A stretch of 64,000 bases of DNA from assembly GCA_022702545.1 (NCBI GenBank), contig JAHRBC010000001.1:8618001-8682000 (forward strand). Reading direction: 5' to 3'. Both the position numbers and the translations under genes were made by a program. This document shows, piece by piece, positions 1-11,473 of the stretch. Position 1 is the first letter of the stretch, and each line of letters opens with the position of its first letter. Under the pieces are notes generated by a model that saw nothing but the letters and a program-made list of their open reading frames with translations, was not told the origin of the DNA and did no database searches. This stretch comes from Phycomyces nitens (taxonomy: Eukaryota > Mucoromycota > Mucoromycetes > Mucorales > Phycomycetaceae).

Positions 1-3000
1 GTCAGCACTGCTAACAATGACTCCACTCTTTATAGTAGTTTAGCCGTCCGAGTAGATTAGCAGGTAAGTCCATCCCAGTCAAACTTGACAAACATTGCTA
101 ACAATGACTCCACTCTATATAGTAGTTTAGCCGTCCGAGTAGTTTAGCTGTCCGAGTAGTTTAGCAGGTAATTCCATCCCAATCAAACTTGACAACACTG
201 CTAACAATGCCTTCACTCTATATAGTAGTGTAGCCGTCCGAGTAGTTTAGTCGTCCGAGTAGCTTAGCAGGTAAGTGAATTGAATGCGATCAAGGATACA
301 CTGCTAACTTGGATTTCAGTTTAGTTGTAGCTTAGTTCCGGTTGGTAAGAATCGGGGATGGTGGTGGGCTCCAACTTAGCTAGAAAATAGATTAGAAACT
401 GTAGTGTAGATAATGCTTAAAGTAGCTGTCCGAGTAGAATAGAAAGGTAAGTCCATCCCAATCACACTTGACAGCACTGTTAACAATGACTCCACTCTAT
501 TATAGTAGCGTAGCCGTCCGAGTAGTTTAGCTGTCCGAGTAGTTTAGCAGGTAATTCCATCCCAGTCAAACTTGACAACACTGCTAACAATGCCTTCACT
601 CTATATAGTAGTGTAGCCGTCCGAGTAGTTTAGTCGTCCGAGTAGCTTAGCAGGTAAGTGAATTGAATGCGATCAAAGACACACTGCTAACTTGGATTTC
701 AGTTTAGTTGTAGCTTAGTTCCGGTTGGTAAGAATCGAGGATGGTGGTGGGCTCCAAGTTAGCTAGAAAATAGATTAGAAACTGTAGTTTAGATATTGCT
801 TAGAGTAGCTGTCCGAGTAGAGTAGAAAGGTAAGTCCATCCCAATCAAACTTGACAGCACTGCTAACAATGACTCCACTCTATATAGTAGCGTAGCCGTC
901 CGAGTAGTTTAGCTGTCCGAGTAGTTTAGCAGGTAAGTCCATCCCAATCAAACTTGACAAACACTGCTAACAATGACTTCACTTTATATAGTAGCGTAGC
1001 CCGTCCCGTAGTTTAGTCGTCCGAGTAGCTTATCAGGTAAGTGAATTGAATGCGATCAAGGATACACTGCTAACTTGGATTTCAGTTTAGTTGTAGCTTA
1101 GTTCCGGTTGGTAAGAATTGGGGATGGTGGTGGGCTCCAAGTTAGCTAGAAAATAGATTAGAAACTGTAGTTTAGATATTGCTTAGAGTAGCTGTCCGAG
1201 TAGAATAGAAAGGTAAGTCCATCCCAATCAAACTTGACAGCACTGCTAACAATGACTCCACTCTATATAGTAGTGTAGCCGTCCGAGTAGTTTAGCTGTC
1301 CGAGTAGTTTAGCAGGTAAGTTTATCCCAATCAAACTTGACAGCACTGCTAACAATGACTCCACTCTATATAGTAGCGTAGCCGTCCGAGTAGTTTAGCT
1401 GTCCGAGTAGCTTAGCAGGTAAGTTTATCCCAATCAAACTTGACAGCACTGCTAACAATGACTCCACTCTATATAGTAGCGTAGCCCGTCCCGTAGTTTA
1501 GTCGTCCGAGTAGTTTAGCAGGTAAGTTTATCCCAATCAAACTTGACAGCACTGCTAACAATGACTCCACTCTATATAGTAGCGTAGCCCGTCCCGTAGT
1601 TTAGTCGTCCGAGTAGATTAGCAGGTAAGTGAATTGAATGCGATCAAAGATACACTGCTAACTTGGATTTCAGTTTAGTTGTAGCTTAGTTCCGGTTGGT
1701 AAGAATCCGGGATGGTGGTGGGCTCCAACTTAGCTAGAAAATAGATTAGAAACTGTAGTGTAGATAATGTTTAAAGTAGCCGTCCGAGTAGAATAGAAAG
1801 GTAAGTCCATCCCAATCACACTTGACAGCACTGTTAACAATGACTCCACTCTATTATAGTAGCGTAGCCGTCCGAGTAGTTTAGCTGTCCGAGTAGTTTA
1901 GCAGGTAAGTTCATCCCAATCAAACTTGTCAGCACTGCTAACAATGACTCCACTCTTTATAGTAGTTTAGCCGTCCGAGTAGATTAGCAGGTAAGTCCAT
2001 CCCAGTCAAACTTGACAAACATTGCTAACAATGACTCTACTCTATATAGTAGCGTAGCCCGTCCCGTAGTTTAGTCGTCCGAGTAGTTTAGTAGGTAAGT
2101 CAATTGAATGCGATCAAAGACACACTGCTAACTTGGATTTCAGTTTAGTTGTAGCTTAGTTCCGGTTGGTAAGAATCGGGGATGGTGGTGGGCTCCAACT
2201 TAGCTATAAAATAGATTAGAAACTGTAGTGTAGATAATGCTTAAAGTAGCCGTCCGAGTAGAATAGAAAGGCAAGTCTATCCCAATCAAACTTGACAGCA
2301 CTGTTAACAATGACTCCACTCTATATAGTAGCGTAGCCGTCCGAGTAGTTTAGCTGTCCGAGTAGTTTAGCAGGTAAGTTCATCCCAATCAAACTTGACA
2401 AGCACTGCTAACAATGAATCCACTCTATATAGTAGCGTAGCCGTCCGAGTAGTTTAGCAGGTAAGTTTATCCCAATCAAACTTGACAGCACTGCTAACAA
2501 TGACTCCACTCCATATAGTAGCGTAGCCGTCCGAGTAGTTTAGCTGTCCGAGTAGCTTAGCAGGTAAGTTTATCCCAATCAAACTTGACAGCACTGCTAA
2601 CAATGACTCCACTCTATATAGTAGCGTAGCCCGTCCCGTAGTTTAGTCGTCCGAGTAGTTTAGCAGGTAAGTCAATTGAATGCGATCAAAGACACACTGC
2701 TAACTTGGATTTCAGTTTAGCTGTAGCTTAGTTCCGGTTGGTAAGAATCGGGGATGGTGGTGGGCTCCAATTTAGCTAGAAAATAGATTAGAAATTGTAG
2801 TATAGATATTGCTTAGAGTAGCCGTCCGAGTAGAATAGAAAGGTAAGTCTATCCCAATCAAACTTGACAGCACTGCTAACAATGCCTCCACTCTATATAG
2901 TAGTGTAGCCGTCAGAGTAGTTTAGCTGTCCGAGTAGTTTAGCAGGTAAGTTAATCCCAATCAAACTTGTCAGCACTGCTAACAATGACTCCACTCTATA

Positions 3001-4250
3001 TAGTAGCGTAGCCGTCCGAGTAGTTTAGCTGTCCGAGTAGTTTAGCAGGTAAGTACATCCCAATCAAACTTGACAAGCACTGTTAACAATGACTCCACTC
3101 TATTATAGTAGCGTAGCCGTCCGAGTAGTTTAGCCGTCCGAGTAGTTTAGCAGGTAAGTGTATTGAATGCGATCAAAGACACACTGCTAACTTGGATTTT
3201 AGTTTAGCTGTAGCTTAGTTCCGGTTGGTAAGAATCGGGGATGGTGGTGGGCTCCAACTTAGCTAGAAAATAGATTAGAAATTGTAGTATAGATATTGCT
3301 TAGAGTAGTCGTCCGAGTAGAGTAGAAAGGTAAGTCGATCCAAATCAAACTTGACAAGCATTGCTAACAATGACTCCACTCTATATAGTAGCGTAGCCGT
3401 CCGAGTAGTTTAGCTGTCCGAGTAGTTTAGCAGGTAAGTTCATCCCAATCAAACTTGTCAGCACTGCTAACAATGACTCCACTCTTTATAGTAGTTTAGC
3501 CGTCCGAGTAGATTAGCAGGTAAGTCCATCCCAGTCAAACTTGACAAACATTGCTAACAATGACTCCACTCCATATAGTAGCGTAGCCGTCCGAGTAGTT
3601 TAGCTGTCCGAGTAGTTTAGCAGGTAAGTTCATCCCAATCAAACTTGACAAGCACTGCTAACAATGAATCCACTCTATATAGTAGTGTAGCCGTCCAAGT
3701 AGTTTAGTCGTCCGAGTAGCTTAGCAGGTAAGTGAATTGAATGCGATCAAGGATACACTGCTAACTTGGATTTCAGTTTAGTTGTAGCTTAGTTCCGGTT
3801 GGTAAGAATCGGGGATGGTGGTGGGCTCCAAGGTAGGTGGAATGTATATTAGAAATTGTAGTGTAGATATTAATTAGAGTAGTCGTCCGAGTAGAGTAGA
3901 AAGGTAAGTTGATCACACTCAAAGCTGTCCTTATTGCTAATAATGTAGTTATTATGTAGTGTATCATAGATTATCTTTAGAGTAGCCGTCCAAGTAGATT
4001 AGAAATGTAAGTGAATTGATCGCGATGAATACGGAAAGACTTACATGGATTACATATTCTGTAGTAACTTAGTTCCGGTTGGCAAGATCGGGGATGGTGG
4101 TGGGCTCCAAGGTAAGTGGAATGTATATTAGAAATTGATATTTTAATAATAGTAAGAACGGGTGTCCGATTAGAGTAGAACTGTAAGTATGTCCAACCAA
4201 AACTTGCCTGCACTGCTAACAATGCTTTCATTTTGTATACTATCAACGTT
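1..4250. repeat. Higher-order satellite array with splice-like signals
   Basis: Two building blocks alternate. The B monomer is about 103 bp (85-86 bp when one copy of an internal 17-18 bp subrepeat, core GTCCGAGTAGTTTAGC, is missing); for example successive GTAAGT starts lie at 1316 and 1419. The A block (about 220 bp) begins GTAAGTGAATTGAATGCGATC and contains TTCCGGTTGGTAAGAATC and a GGGGATGGTGGTGGGCTCC-like segment. A-block starts lie at 271, 654, 1037, 1625, 2095, 2667, 3154 and 3728, with a degenerate ninth near 4006. The first two intervals are exactly 383 bp; later ones (470-588 bp) contain more B monomers. Divergence rises toward the right end (3.8-4.25 kb), and the left end starts inside a unit, so the array continues off the window. 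Every frame of the units has stops, so I see no protein in it. Confidence 0.95.
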
Positions 4251-4779
4251 TGGTCTTATTGGAGTTGTCCCATTTAGTTAAGGCAAGTACATCTTATTCA
4301 ACCTGGTTTGCACCACTAACAATGTTTTCAGATTATATAGTATCTTTTGTGTTTGGTTGTATGGTCGTCTGAATTCAGTTTTAATCACCTTAAAAGAACT
4401 CTAGTATTTCGACACACCTAGGATTGATTGCTTGTACGTATGGAAATAGAATAAATGTTTTATCTCCTAGAAAAACTTTGAAAAGATGTGCTTTCATATT
4501 TTCAACGTTAAGCGTTTCAACTGCGAAAATAGCGATAGGGTACAAGCGTTAATTGTACAATGATAAATAAATTATGTATGTATTTATTAATATTATCAAG
4601 AGCCTAATATTTGGTATCAATGTGTTTAGTGTAAACCACTATACGTTATCAATTTTGTACTCGTCCCACTAAACCTTTGGTATGATTCAATGCCCATTAT
4701 CCCACCTTATTTCATTATGACTTCAAATGTTCCATAGTTTTAAAGATGTCCTTTGTTTTACTCATTGTCCCCACGAACA
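4251..4779. other. AT-rich spacer, no gene seen
   Basis: This stretch runs from the decayed edge of the satellite to the transposase relic. The first about 150 bases keep weak resemblance to the array (a GCACCACTAACAATG block near 4309). The rest is AT-rich with no ORF, RNA gene or repeat that I recognise. Confidence 0.6.
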
Positions 4780-5570
4780 CTCATTAAATATCCTCAAGCA
4801 AAGCTAGTCAATACTTTGAACAGGATTGTAGCGGTGCCGTTTAATCGGATGTCTTTTTCTGCACCACTTTTCAGTCGAGCTGTCTTTCTTGAATATTAAC
4901 ATTGTATCCTGTTCGTCTGAAGGGTGTTTGATTTTGGGAAGGAAGTTCCGGTTTAAAGTGTTGATACACTCAGTCTTGGTTTACAGTGCCTTGAATGAAG
5001 ATCAAAGAACCACAACCACCTGCCCAGAAACAACCAATATCATAGCGCCATCCTTGCCTCCCTTTGTTCCATGAAAGGTATGTTCTTCTTTGGACATTTT
5101 TCCAACTTGTCTAATGGCTTTAGCACGGCTATTGTTGCCTTTGATTGTAAATTGGGTGTTATCGGACTACACTACACTTTTACATTTGTCATTCTATTTA
5201 ATTGACATTATCCTTGACCCATTGCAGTCTTTGTTGGTTGCTTCTTTCTGTCAAGGATGATTTTTAGGCTGCAATGTAAGAACAAAAGCCAATGTTTTTG
5301 AGATGACGGATTACTGTTCCTCTGTAGATGAAATTCTCCATCTCTATTGTTAATCTCAGCTGATTGTAATTAGCTAATGGATTCTTCCATGTTAATCACA
5401 AAATGCCTCTCAGTACTCGTGCTATTTATTTTCTGTCATCCAGGGCTCTTTCCAGGAAGAGACGATCTAGTTTTTTTTTTTTTTTTTGAATCTCTCAATG
5501 ATCTTGACAGTTGACAAACTCATTTTGGCCAATGCTGAAATCTTTGTTATACCAATATTAGCTAAATACA
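4780..5570 (-). mobile_element. Decayed Tc1/mariner-type transposase
   Basis: Read on the minus strand, this interval gives broken pieces of a Tc1-family DDE transposase in the expected order. First comes a helix-turn-helix region near 5500-5560 (ISALAKMSLSTVKIIERF). Next is a linker with an LTERSNQQRLQWVKDN stretch near 5215-5270. Then comes the catalytic-core region with SDNTQFTIKG, a KDGAMIL strand and an FIQGTVNQD stretch near 4970-5160. These match the usual LT+R...RL.W, SDE..F, GGS.M.WG and G.MN..Y landmarks of the family. Several stop codons and frame changes interrupt it, and a poly-A/T run of about 17 sits at 5471-5487, so it cannot encode an active enzyme. I could not locate clear terminal inverted repeats. 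Family assignment is from motifs only. Confidence 0.75.
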
Positions 5571-7100
5571 GGTGCATAATTCCACTATACTTGTGCTCAT
5601 TGAGCTTATAATAAGGGCCACGAGCAGTTTCTTATGCTAATGGTACGTTGATGTTAGTATTGATTAGTAAAAAGAATAAGAAATATAATATTTTTATTTT
5701 TCAAAGAAACAAACATTTTTTATGATCTTTTGCGAGGCTCAATCTTTCTTGTGCCTGTTTTTATATGTCAAACCATTAAAACTCTGACTGTAACAGGCAC
5801 TTAAAAAAAACAATCTATAAACTAATTCTAAGCTTAATATTGATGCTCTACAGCCATGCATCTTATTCAGCCATAAATCTATAGTAATTAGCGTATAACA
5901 ATACAGCTAGATATAGCCTCTTGAGTATAAGGTGGTAGCCACCTTTGAAAATCAAGTTTGGCTTTTAAGGAACACAGACCGAATGCTGACACTCTAGTAG
6001 GTTACAAAGTTTATAATTCCAAATTTAACCAGTACTTTATATAGGTATTGTTTGTTTGTTTTTGGCCTGGAATCTTACATAGTGTATAGATTGGATAGGC
6101 TTGCTAGTATCTTGTGAGGAACTTATAGAGAGGTGTTGTTTATTAAACAAAGAATGTCATGGTGGTTTATATAGTTATTATTCTAGTCACTTTGTACTTT
6201 TTAGGCTCTATTGTTTAATAGACAGTTATCACTATACTAGTGTATATACGTATGGTTTGTAACTATTAAGATGTTAAATTTCCATGCTCATGAACAAGCA
6301 GTAGCCAGATATTGATTATGGAGTGTATACTACAATAGTAATACATTAACTGCAAGTTTCCTAATACATGTAGCTCGTTTCTATAAGCGATACTACAAAG
6401 GGAAAGAAATGTGGGGGGAAATTTTGAAATGTGGTTGCTAATCCAGAGAATATATAAAAACTCTTAAAAACCCACACTGTATTATTCATGGCATCAAAGG
6501 TAATGTTTTCTACGCTTGTGATAAGAATATTATTGAAATCAAAACTGTAAAAGTTTTTTTTTCCTGGTGATGGTTTTTCAAATGTATTTCAAGTAAAATT
6601 ACACATGGTAACAATACCATCCTTTGGAATTCCATATTGAGGTACAACTGAATCTATCGATCGTAAAGAAGCCTATTTTTCAATAATAGACAACCAAAAG
6701 GGTTTTAATATCCAAACTTGGGTTTATGGATACCGTGTGCTTTGTTTGGCTTAAAGGAATTGGAAAAAAAAGAAAGGTTGTAGCATGACAAGAAGGTCGA
6801 CGCTGAAAAATAAGTTGAAGTATATATGGGACAAATCCGTTGGTTGAAGTGGGAGTTCATCAGACAAGACTTGATGTTATCTGCCTTTGCTGCTTTTCTT
6901 TGGATATTGTCGATTGAGAGGAATCGGGCGAGTGAATAATGGGCATGTTGCCCATAAAACTAATTAGATTGACTGGCACGAAAGATTTCTGCAAAACTTG
7001 GTGTTCAATGGTTCACTTGATAAAGACTATCTGATCCCGTCTACAAGGTTTGCTGATAGGATTGTCTCACAAAAAACGGTTGGTAAGAATCATCTGAGCA
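5571..7100. other. AT-rich intergenic DNA, no gene seen
   Basis: No convincing ORF, RNA gene or repeat array. A TATA-like ATATAAAAA lies about 30 bases before an ATGGCATCAAAG|GTAATG start-plus-donor context near 6489, but no coding sequence follows it. Confidence 0.5.
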
Positions 7101-7700
7101 TTGGAGTTTAGTTGAGATTTGTCGTCTTTGAAACGGCTTATCTCCAGACGGCACGTTTCCAAGTACTGTTTGTCATTGGCCATATTAAACTTGGTGTGAG
7201 AAGCTCAATTGGCGAGTGCCTGGATTGTTGGGAACCAAAGAGCGCTGTGACAAGGTGTAATCGAGTGATCAAGTTTCAAAAAAGAGTTCTAGGCAAGTGC
7301 AATTGGTTCCAAGGGATCATGAATGTGTTGGTGAACAGACTTCCTGGGTCTGAAAACCAAGACACGCACTTTGAAGGTTGTGTCATGATGTTGACGAAAA
7401 GACCAACATTGTATTCATTTTTTGGACTGCAACTGGGAATTTGTATCTGGATTTTTCTATTAAAGGCTCTCAATATTGTGGTTCTGAACAGTCTTGCAAG
7501 GTTCTCTGATAGGAACCAAAGGGTAGTCTAAGCCAATAATAATGAGCCACCAGAGCCTCTGCCAAAGAGGGCGTTTGGCAATGATCTGATCAAGCAGTAT
7601 TTTTTTTGGAATGGCATTAAATACAGTGTTTTTTACTTCAGATTGAGACGCTTTCTCATTTAATTCTAAAAAAATGAACTTGTTCATTATAACTTTGAAG
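7101..7700 (+). other. Unidentified ORF-bearing, less AT-rich segment
   Basis: A 139-codon ORF (7112-7531) starts at a non-ATG codon, overlaps antisense ORFs and has no domain I recognise. Base composition is less AT-rich than the surroundings, which suggests an old coding or transposon-derived segment, but neither strand gives a family signature. A 15-base match to the satellite (CGGTTGGTAAGAATC) lies just upstream at about 7077. I do not claim a gene here. Confidence 0.2.
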
Positions 7701-10406
7701 AATAAACGCTTCTAGTATTTGATGACAGTGCTACCAAATAATATGATAATATAGTCATCAAAAATGGCAATCTTTAATGCTTATTGATCTCGACACAATT
7801 CCTAAGCCTCAATCAACAATGTTTGACAATAATCCAACTAATGTTCTTGAAGAAGCAAGACAAAAGATGTGTAAATGTTTTAAAGGTCTCGAGTCTCTCT
7901 TTCTGGGTTACACAAGCATATCTGTGAAATGTGTGTCTTGGAGAAACTGTAGCTGGTCAAAAGGTTGGAGTTCCCACAGGTAAGTAGGTAAAAGAGAGTG
8001 AAAATAACAGTATTGATGGCCTCCCTTTACCATTGGTTTTTTTATAAACCTTTAAGAAAAGAAAACCTATGGTACTCGATAAAGACAACAACAACAATTT
8101 TTGATTAAATTCATGGAATTAGTATGGATGTTCTGGACAGACACAATAAAATCAATACTCTCACTCCCTACAAGACTGGATAAGGTTGTAAAACAATCAT
8201 ATTATTTTCATAATTCTTATTCAATGAATTTAGTTGGGATTTGTTCTGACACCCATAGTTGTTGAGAATATTTAAAGTAAAGATGTATTGGCCAATCAAA
8301 TAAATAAAAGAGAAGAAGCAGAAGAATAGTGTGATTTGCACCAATGGAAACGATTTGAATCAAAATCGAAAAGGAGTTTGATCAAAACAGACAATCCGGT
8401 CAAACGTTTTTTTAAAAAAAAATGGCTGCGATCTGCTAATGTTCTGATGAGAATCGGAACATACAAATTAAATGGATTTTAAAAAGAAAACATGTATTTA
8501 TCCCTTCCCCCCATTGAATGCTATGCGTATTATAAATCAAACCCCCAACAAAACGATAGTCTGCAAAGGACCCCCCCTTTTTTCCTAAAGTCGCCTTAAC
8601 CTTTTGGTCGTTCAGCTTGCTCTTCCGTCCATTCCCGATTATAATGTGAGAGCATGTTGAATCTACGTCACCAAAGTGAGAAAAAGCAGTATTGGACTGG
8701 CTGCATGTATGGAATATTGAGTGAAAAGGAATATCAACGGTGTTGATTGCCACGTGTGTATGGTGTCCAGAAAGCAATATGATTGGATAATGAGAATTAA
8801 ACTTTGGATTGACTGTTTAACCATGGCTTTGCCCTGACGTTATTTTCAAAAGGCATTGTATACCCATTTTTGGCTTTATTTTTTGTTTTGTTACAAGAAT
8901 GTCCAGTAGGGATGCCCGGTCAACCAGCTTAGAAGACCATGGAATATTCATATGATGTACAGAATGATGTACAGTATGATGTACAGTATGATGTTTAAGC
9001 AAACACGGCTAGGCAACAAGCATATCCGAATGTAACACTATAAAAATTGTATTGAATACAAGAGCACTATTTCTGATTGGCTGGATAGATCATTGCGTCA
9101 CTAGATTACTACTGTGCAACAAATTAGCTGCGAAAGGAGCTGTCAAAATGAAGTATGGGAGAGATAAAGAAAATCAAAATTCAAAATTCAAAATTCAAAA
9201 TCAAAATTAACATGAAATAGTGCCAGCCAGAATGTATGCGTATATTCATCTGGGATGTAAAGCTTGAGATCATTGTTTTGCCAAGGAGTTTGATTTAAGC
9301 CGGTTTAGGATCGAGTATTACAAGTTAGTCATATCACCATGAATGATAAGGCAATTTGTTTGTTCAATATTGCTATGCCACGACTATTCAGATGTGTATG
9401 AGAATGGTTTGCCTGGAAGTCTATACTGCTGTTTTGTCATCATGTAGAAAGATAGATCAAGGAAACGCAGTTGTACAGCAAAAAAAATTAAAGTGGTTTT
9501 ATTTGTGTAGCTCACCTGAATTTATCCGTATCAATTGTGTGTTTATTAATATATATTTATATATATTTGTTGGATCTCTTGATGGTGTTGAGTTGGAGGA
9601 CTCTGCTGAATGAAATGATGACTATGTTTCTTTGAATCAAGCACTAGGCTCTGGTCAATTCAACCATTTCAAATCCACTTGAAAACAAGGTTTCTTGCCT
9701 TCCTGGCCTTCCTGGCTTCTTTTAGAATATTGGCGATAATAATGATAATACATTCAGACTCACACAAATATATAATGCTGATTAGAACAGAATAGCTAGG
9801 CACCCTTTACACCAGACTATGCTTGATGAATTGGTTTCACTAGAATGGTCACTTCATATATATGGCCAAATCTTCTTGTTTTAATGAGAATCTGGCAAGA
9901 CCTCCTTTGGTGTACTACATCTGGTGAGTCAAGTGAGCTCTTGGATACAAGGATGATATGATTCGTTGAGTGGGTTGCATGTAACTATGGTGCAACATAT
10001 GAAGGCTAATTCGTCTGACTGATGTACAATTCCCCCACTATTTGTGTGCCAATGATTCCCCTGGAAATTGTTCATAATTCCCCTTGAGGCCATCGATTGG
10101 CGCTGATTTGCCAAGAGTCATCCTTTTTAGCAAACACTCCGAACTTGATTTTCTCTTAATATTCTTATATCCAAAAATAAAACAAATCCCCACAGTCTTT
10201 GCTTGCTTCACATGTAAAGTCAGGCAGAAGAATCCAATCGGCTCAATTCAATGGTCTAAAAAAGCAATAAATGAATTAGACCACTCCCGGATACCCCGAA
10301 ATCAAAAACCTCCAAACCTATAAATACTGCTTTCAAGTTTAAATCATCCTTTATTCATTCAATCAATATAACAATCAATCAAACAACCAACACAATAATA
10401 ATAAAA
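7701..10406. other. AT-rich intergenic DNA with small simple repeats
   Basis: No gene is supported. Visible items are a 12 bp tandem repeat at 8952-8997, a short CAAAATT-type repeat at about 9174-9210, and an AT-rich patch near 9548-9575. A TATA-like CCTATAAATACTG at about 10317-10329 lies some 80 bases before the start codon of the gene at 10407 and is a plausible core promoter. Confidence 0.5.
8952..8997. repeat. 12 bp tandem repeat, about 3.8 copies
   Basis: Unit ATGATGTACAGT repeats nearly perfectly three times and then decays to ATGATGTTTA. It lies in non-coding DNA. Confidence 0.85.
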
Positions 10407-10676
10407 ATGTCTGCCTCAAGAATCGTCCTCTCTGGCCCTGCCCGTATCCTCTCCCGTCCCTCTTCCTGTGGTCCCATCGCCTTTCGCGAATTCTCAACCT
10501 CTTCAGTAGCTACCAGCGAAGAGCACAAGGAAACCAAAATTGAAGACCAGTGCCACCACCAGGCTGCTCCCTTGACAAACTCCACAATCTATGCTCCCCT
10601 TGGTGTAAATGAAGCAGCCCTCGACCGTGTCATGTCTGCCTTTAGTCCCTCCGTCAACTATGTGTTTGACGACTAG
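10407..10676 (+). CDS. Small protein with predicted mitochondrial presequence
   Basis: Single-exon ORF of 89 residues. The ATG sits in a strong fungal context (AATAAAAATGTC) behind a CAAT/CAAC-rich leader, with a TATA-like box about 80 bases upstream. The first about 35 residues lack acidic residues apart from one Glu, contain several Arg and Ser, and include RILSRPSS and an REFSTSS motif like those preceding matrix-protease cleavage, so mitochondrial import is likely. The mature part (about 55 residues) is polar, with a His-His-containing DQCHHQAAP stretch, and ends VNYVFDD. I do not recognise the family. Codon use is C-ending biased (GTC, CTC, CCC) and unlike the AT-rich shadow ORFs, which supports a real and probably well-expressed gene. 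Antisense ORFs over the same bases are shadows. Confidence 0.7.
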   Translation: MSASRIVLSGPARILSRPSSCGPIAFREFSTSSVATSEEHKETKIEDQCHHQAAPLTNSTIYAPLGVNEAALDRVMSAFSPSVNYVFDD

Positions 10677-11473
10677 GCCTGCCTGATTCCTAGCCACTGC
10701 AATACCACCTGTATATAACCCTTATATTGAACATTTTCTTTTTCCATTTTATTTCCTCCCCTCTTTATATATATATATATATATATGATATATATATATA
10801 TTATTATTATTTTTTATTCATCTATATATACCCACACTTATATATAAAATATATATAGATTTGAATATCAAATAAATCATTATCCATATCACTATCAGTA
10901 TATTCACCTTGTATCATTTATTATGGGTTGATAAGCAATATATCTTTTAACAATTGCCATTCAAATTGGGTATATTCACCAGTCATCATTGTCCATTTGA
11001 TGCTATAATCCATGATTTGTGTATCCTAATCATCCTTGACACTACTCCGGCTTAATATCCCAAAGAAACCCTATCTTTCTTCTACCTAGACCATCTTTAT
11101 TTAATATATAAATATGTATATATACTTATATAAAAAAAGTTGGAATTCACAAGCCATCCCAGATATTGAATGAACAAAAGAGAGAGATAACCAACCAAAA
11201 ATCAACTACAGGAAAAAAAAATTAGCCACGTCACAAGGTGGCCCCACCTTTGTCTTGGTCTGGGATCCAATTCTTAAAAAAAAGGACTTGCTTTTTCTTT
11301 TATTTTTTCTTCATCGAAATCCGAGTGCCTTGCCTTTTTGCCTCTTTGCCTCAAAGTGACCAAAGAATAACAAGGCTTCTTTGCTTCTTATCTCTCACAC
11401 CACAGCCCTCTCTCTCTCTCTCTAACAGCCACCCAACTTCAGTCGAGCCCTCTTCTTGTCCTTGGATTCCAAC
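10677..11473. promoter_or_regulatory. Spacer and probable PRPP synthetase promoter region
   Basis: An AT microsatellite lies at about 10768-10802. The last 75 bases before the PRPP synthetase ATG include a (CT)n-rich run (about 11408-11424), a common feature of fungal housekeeping promoters and leaders. No other gene is seen. The promoter role is inferred. Confidence 0.45.

Noticed and set aside
3773..4246. Two minus-strand ORFs of 64 and 89 codons at the array edge
   Set aside because: They are chance reading through the satellite; both share the same repeat-derived peptide and have no domain.
1..4250. Regular repeats resembling a CRISPR array
   Set aside because: Units are long and there are no unique equal-length spacers; the whole unit repeats. 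The context is eukaryotic.
7077..7091. 15-base identity with the satellite (CGGTTGGTAAGAATC)
   Set aside because: The match does not extend on either side, so it may be chance.
7112..7531. 139-codon ORF
   Set aside because: Non-ATG start, overlapping antisense ORFs, no family signature and no splice support. Kept only as an unidentified segment.
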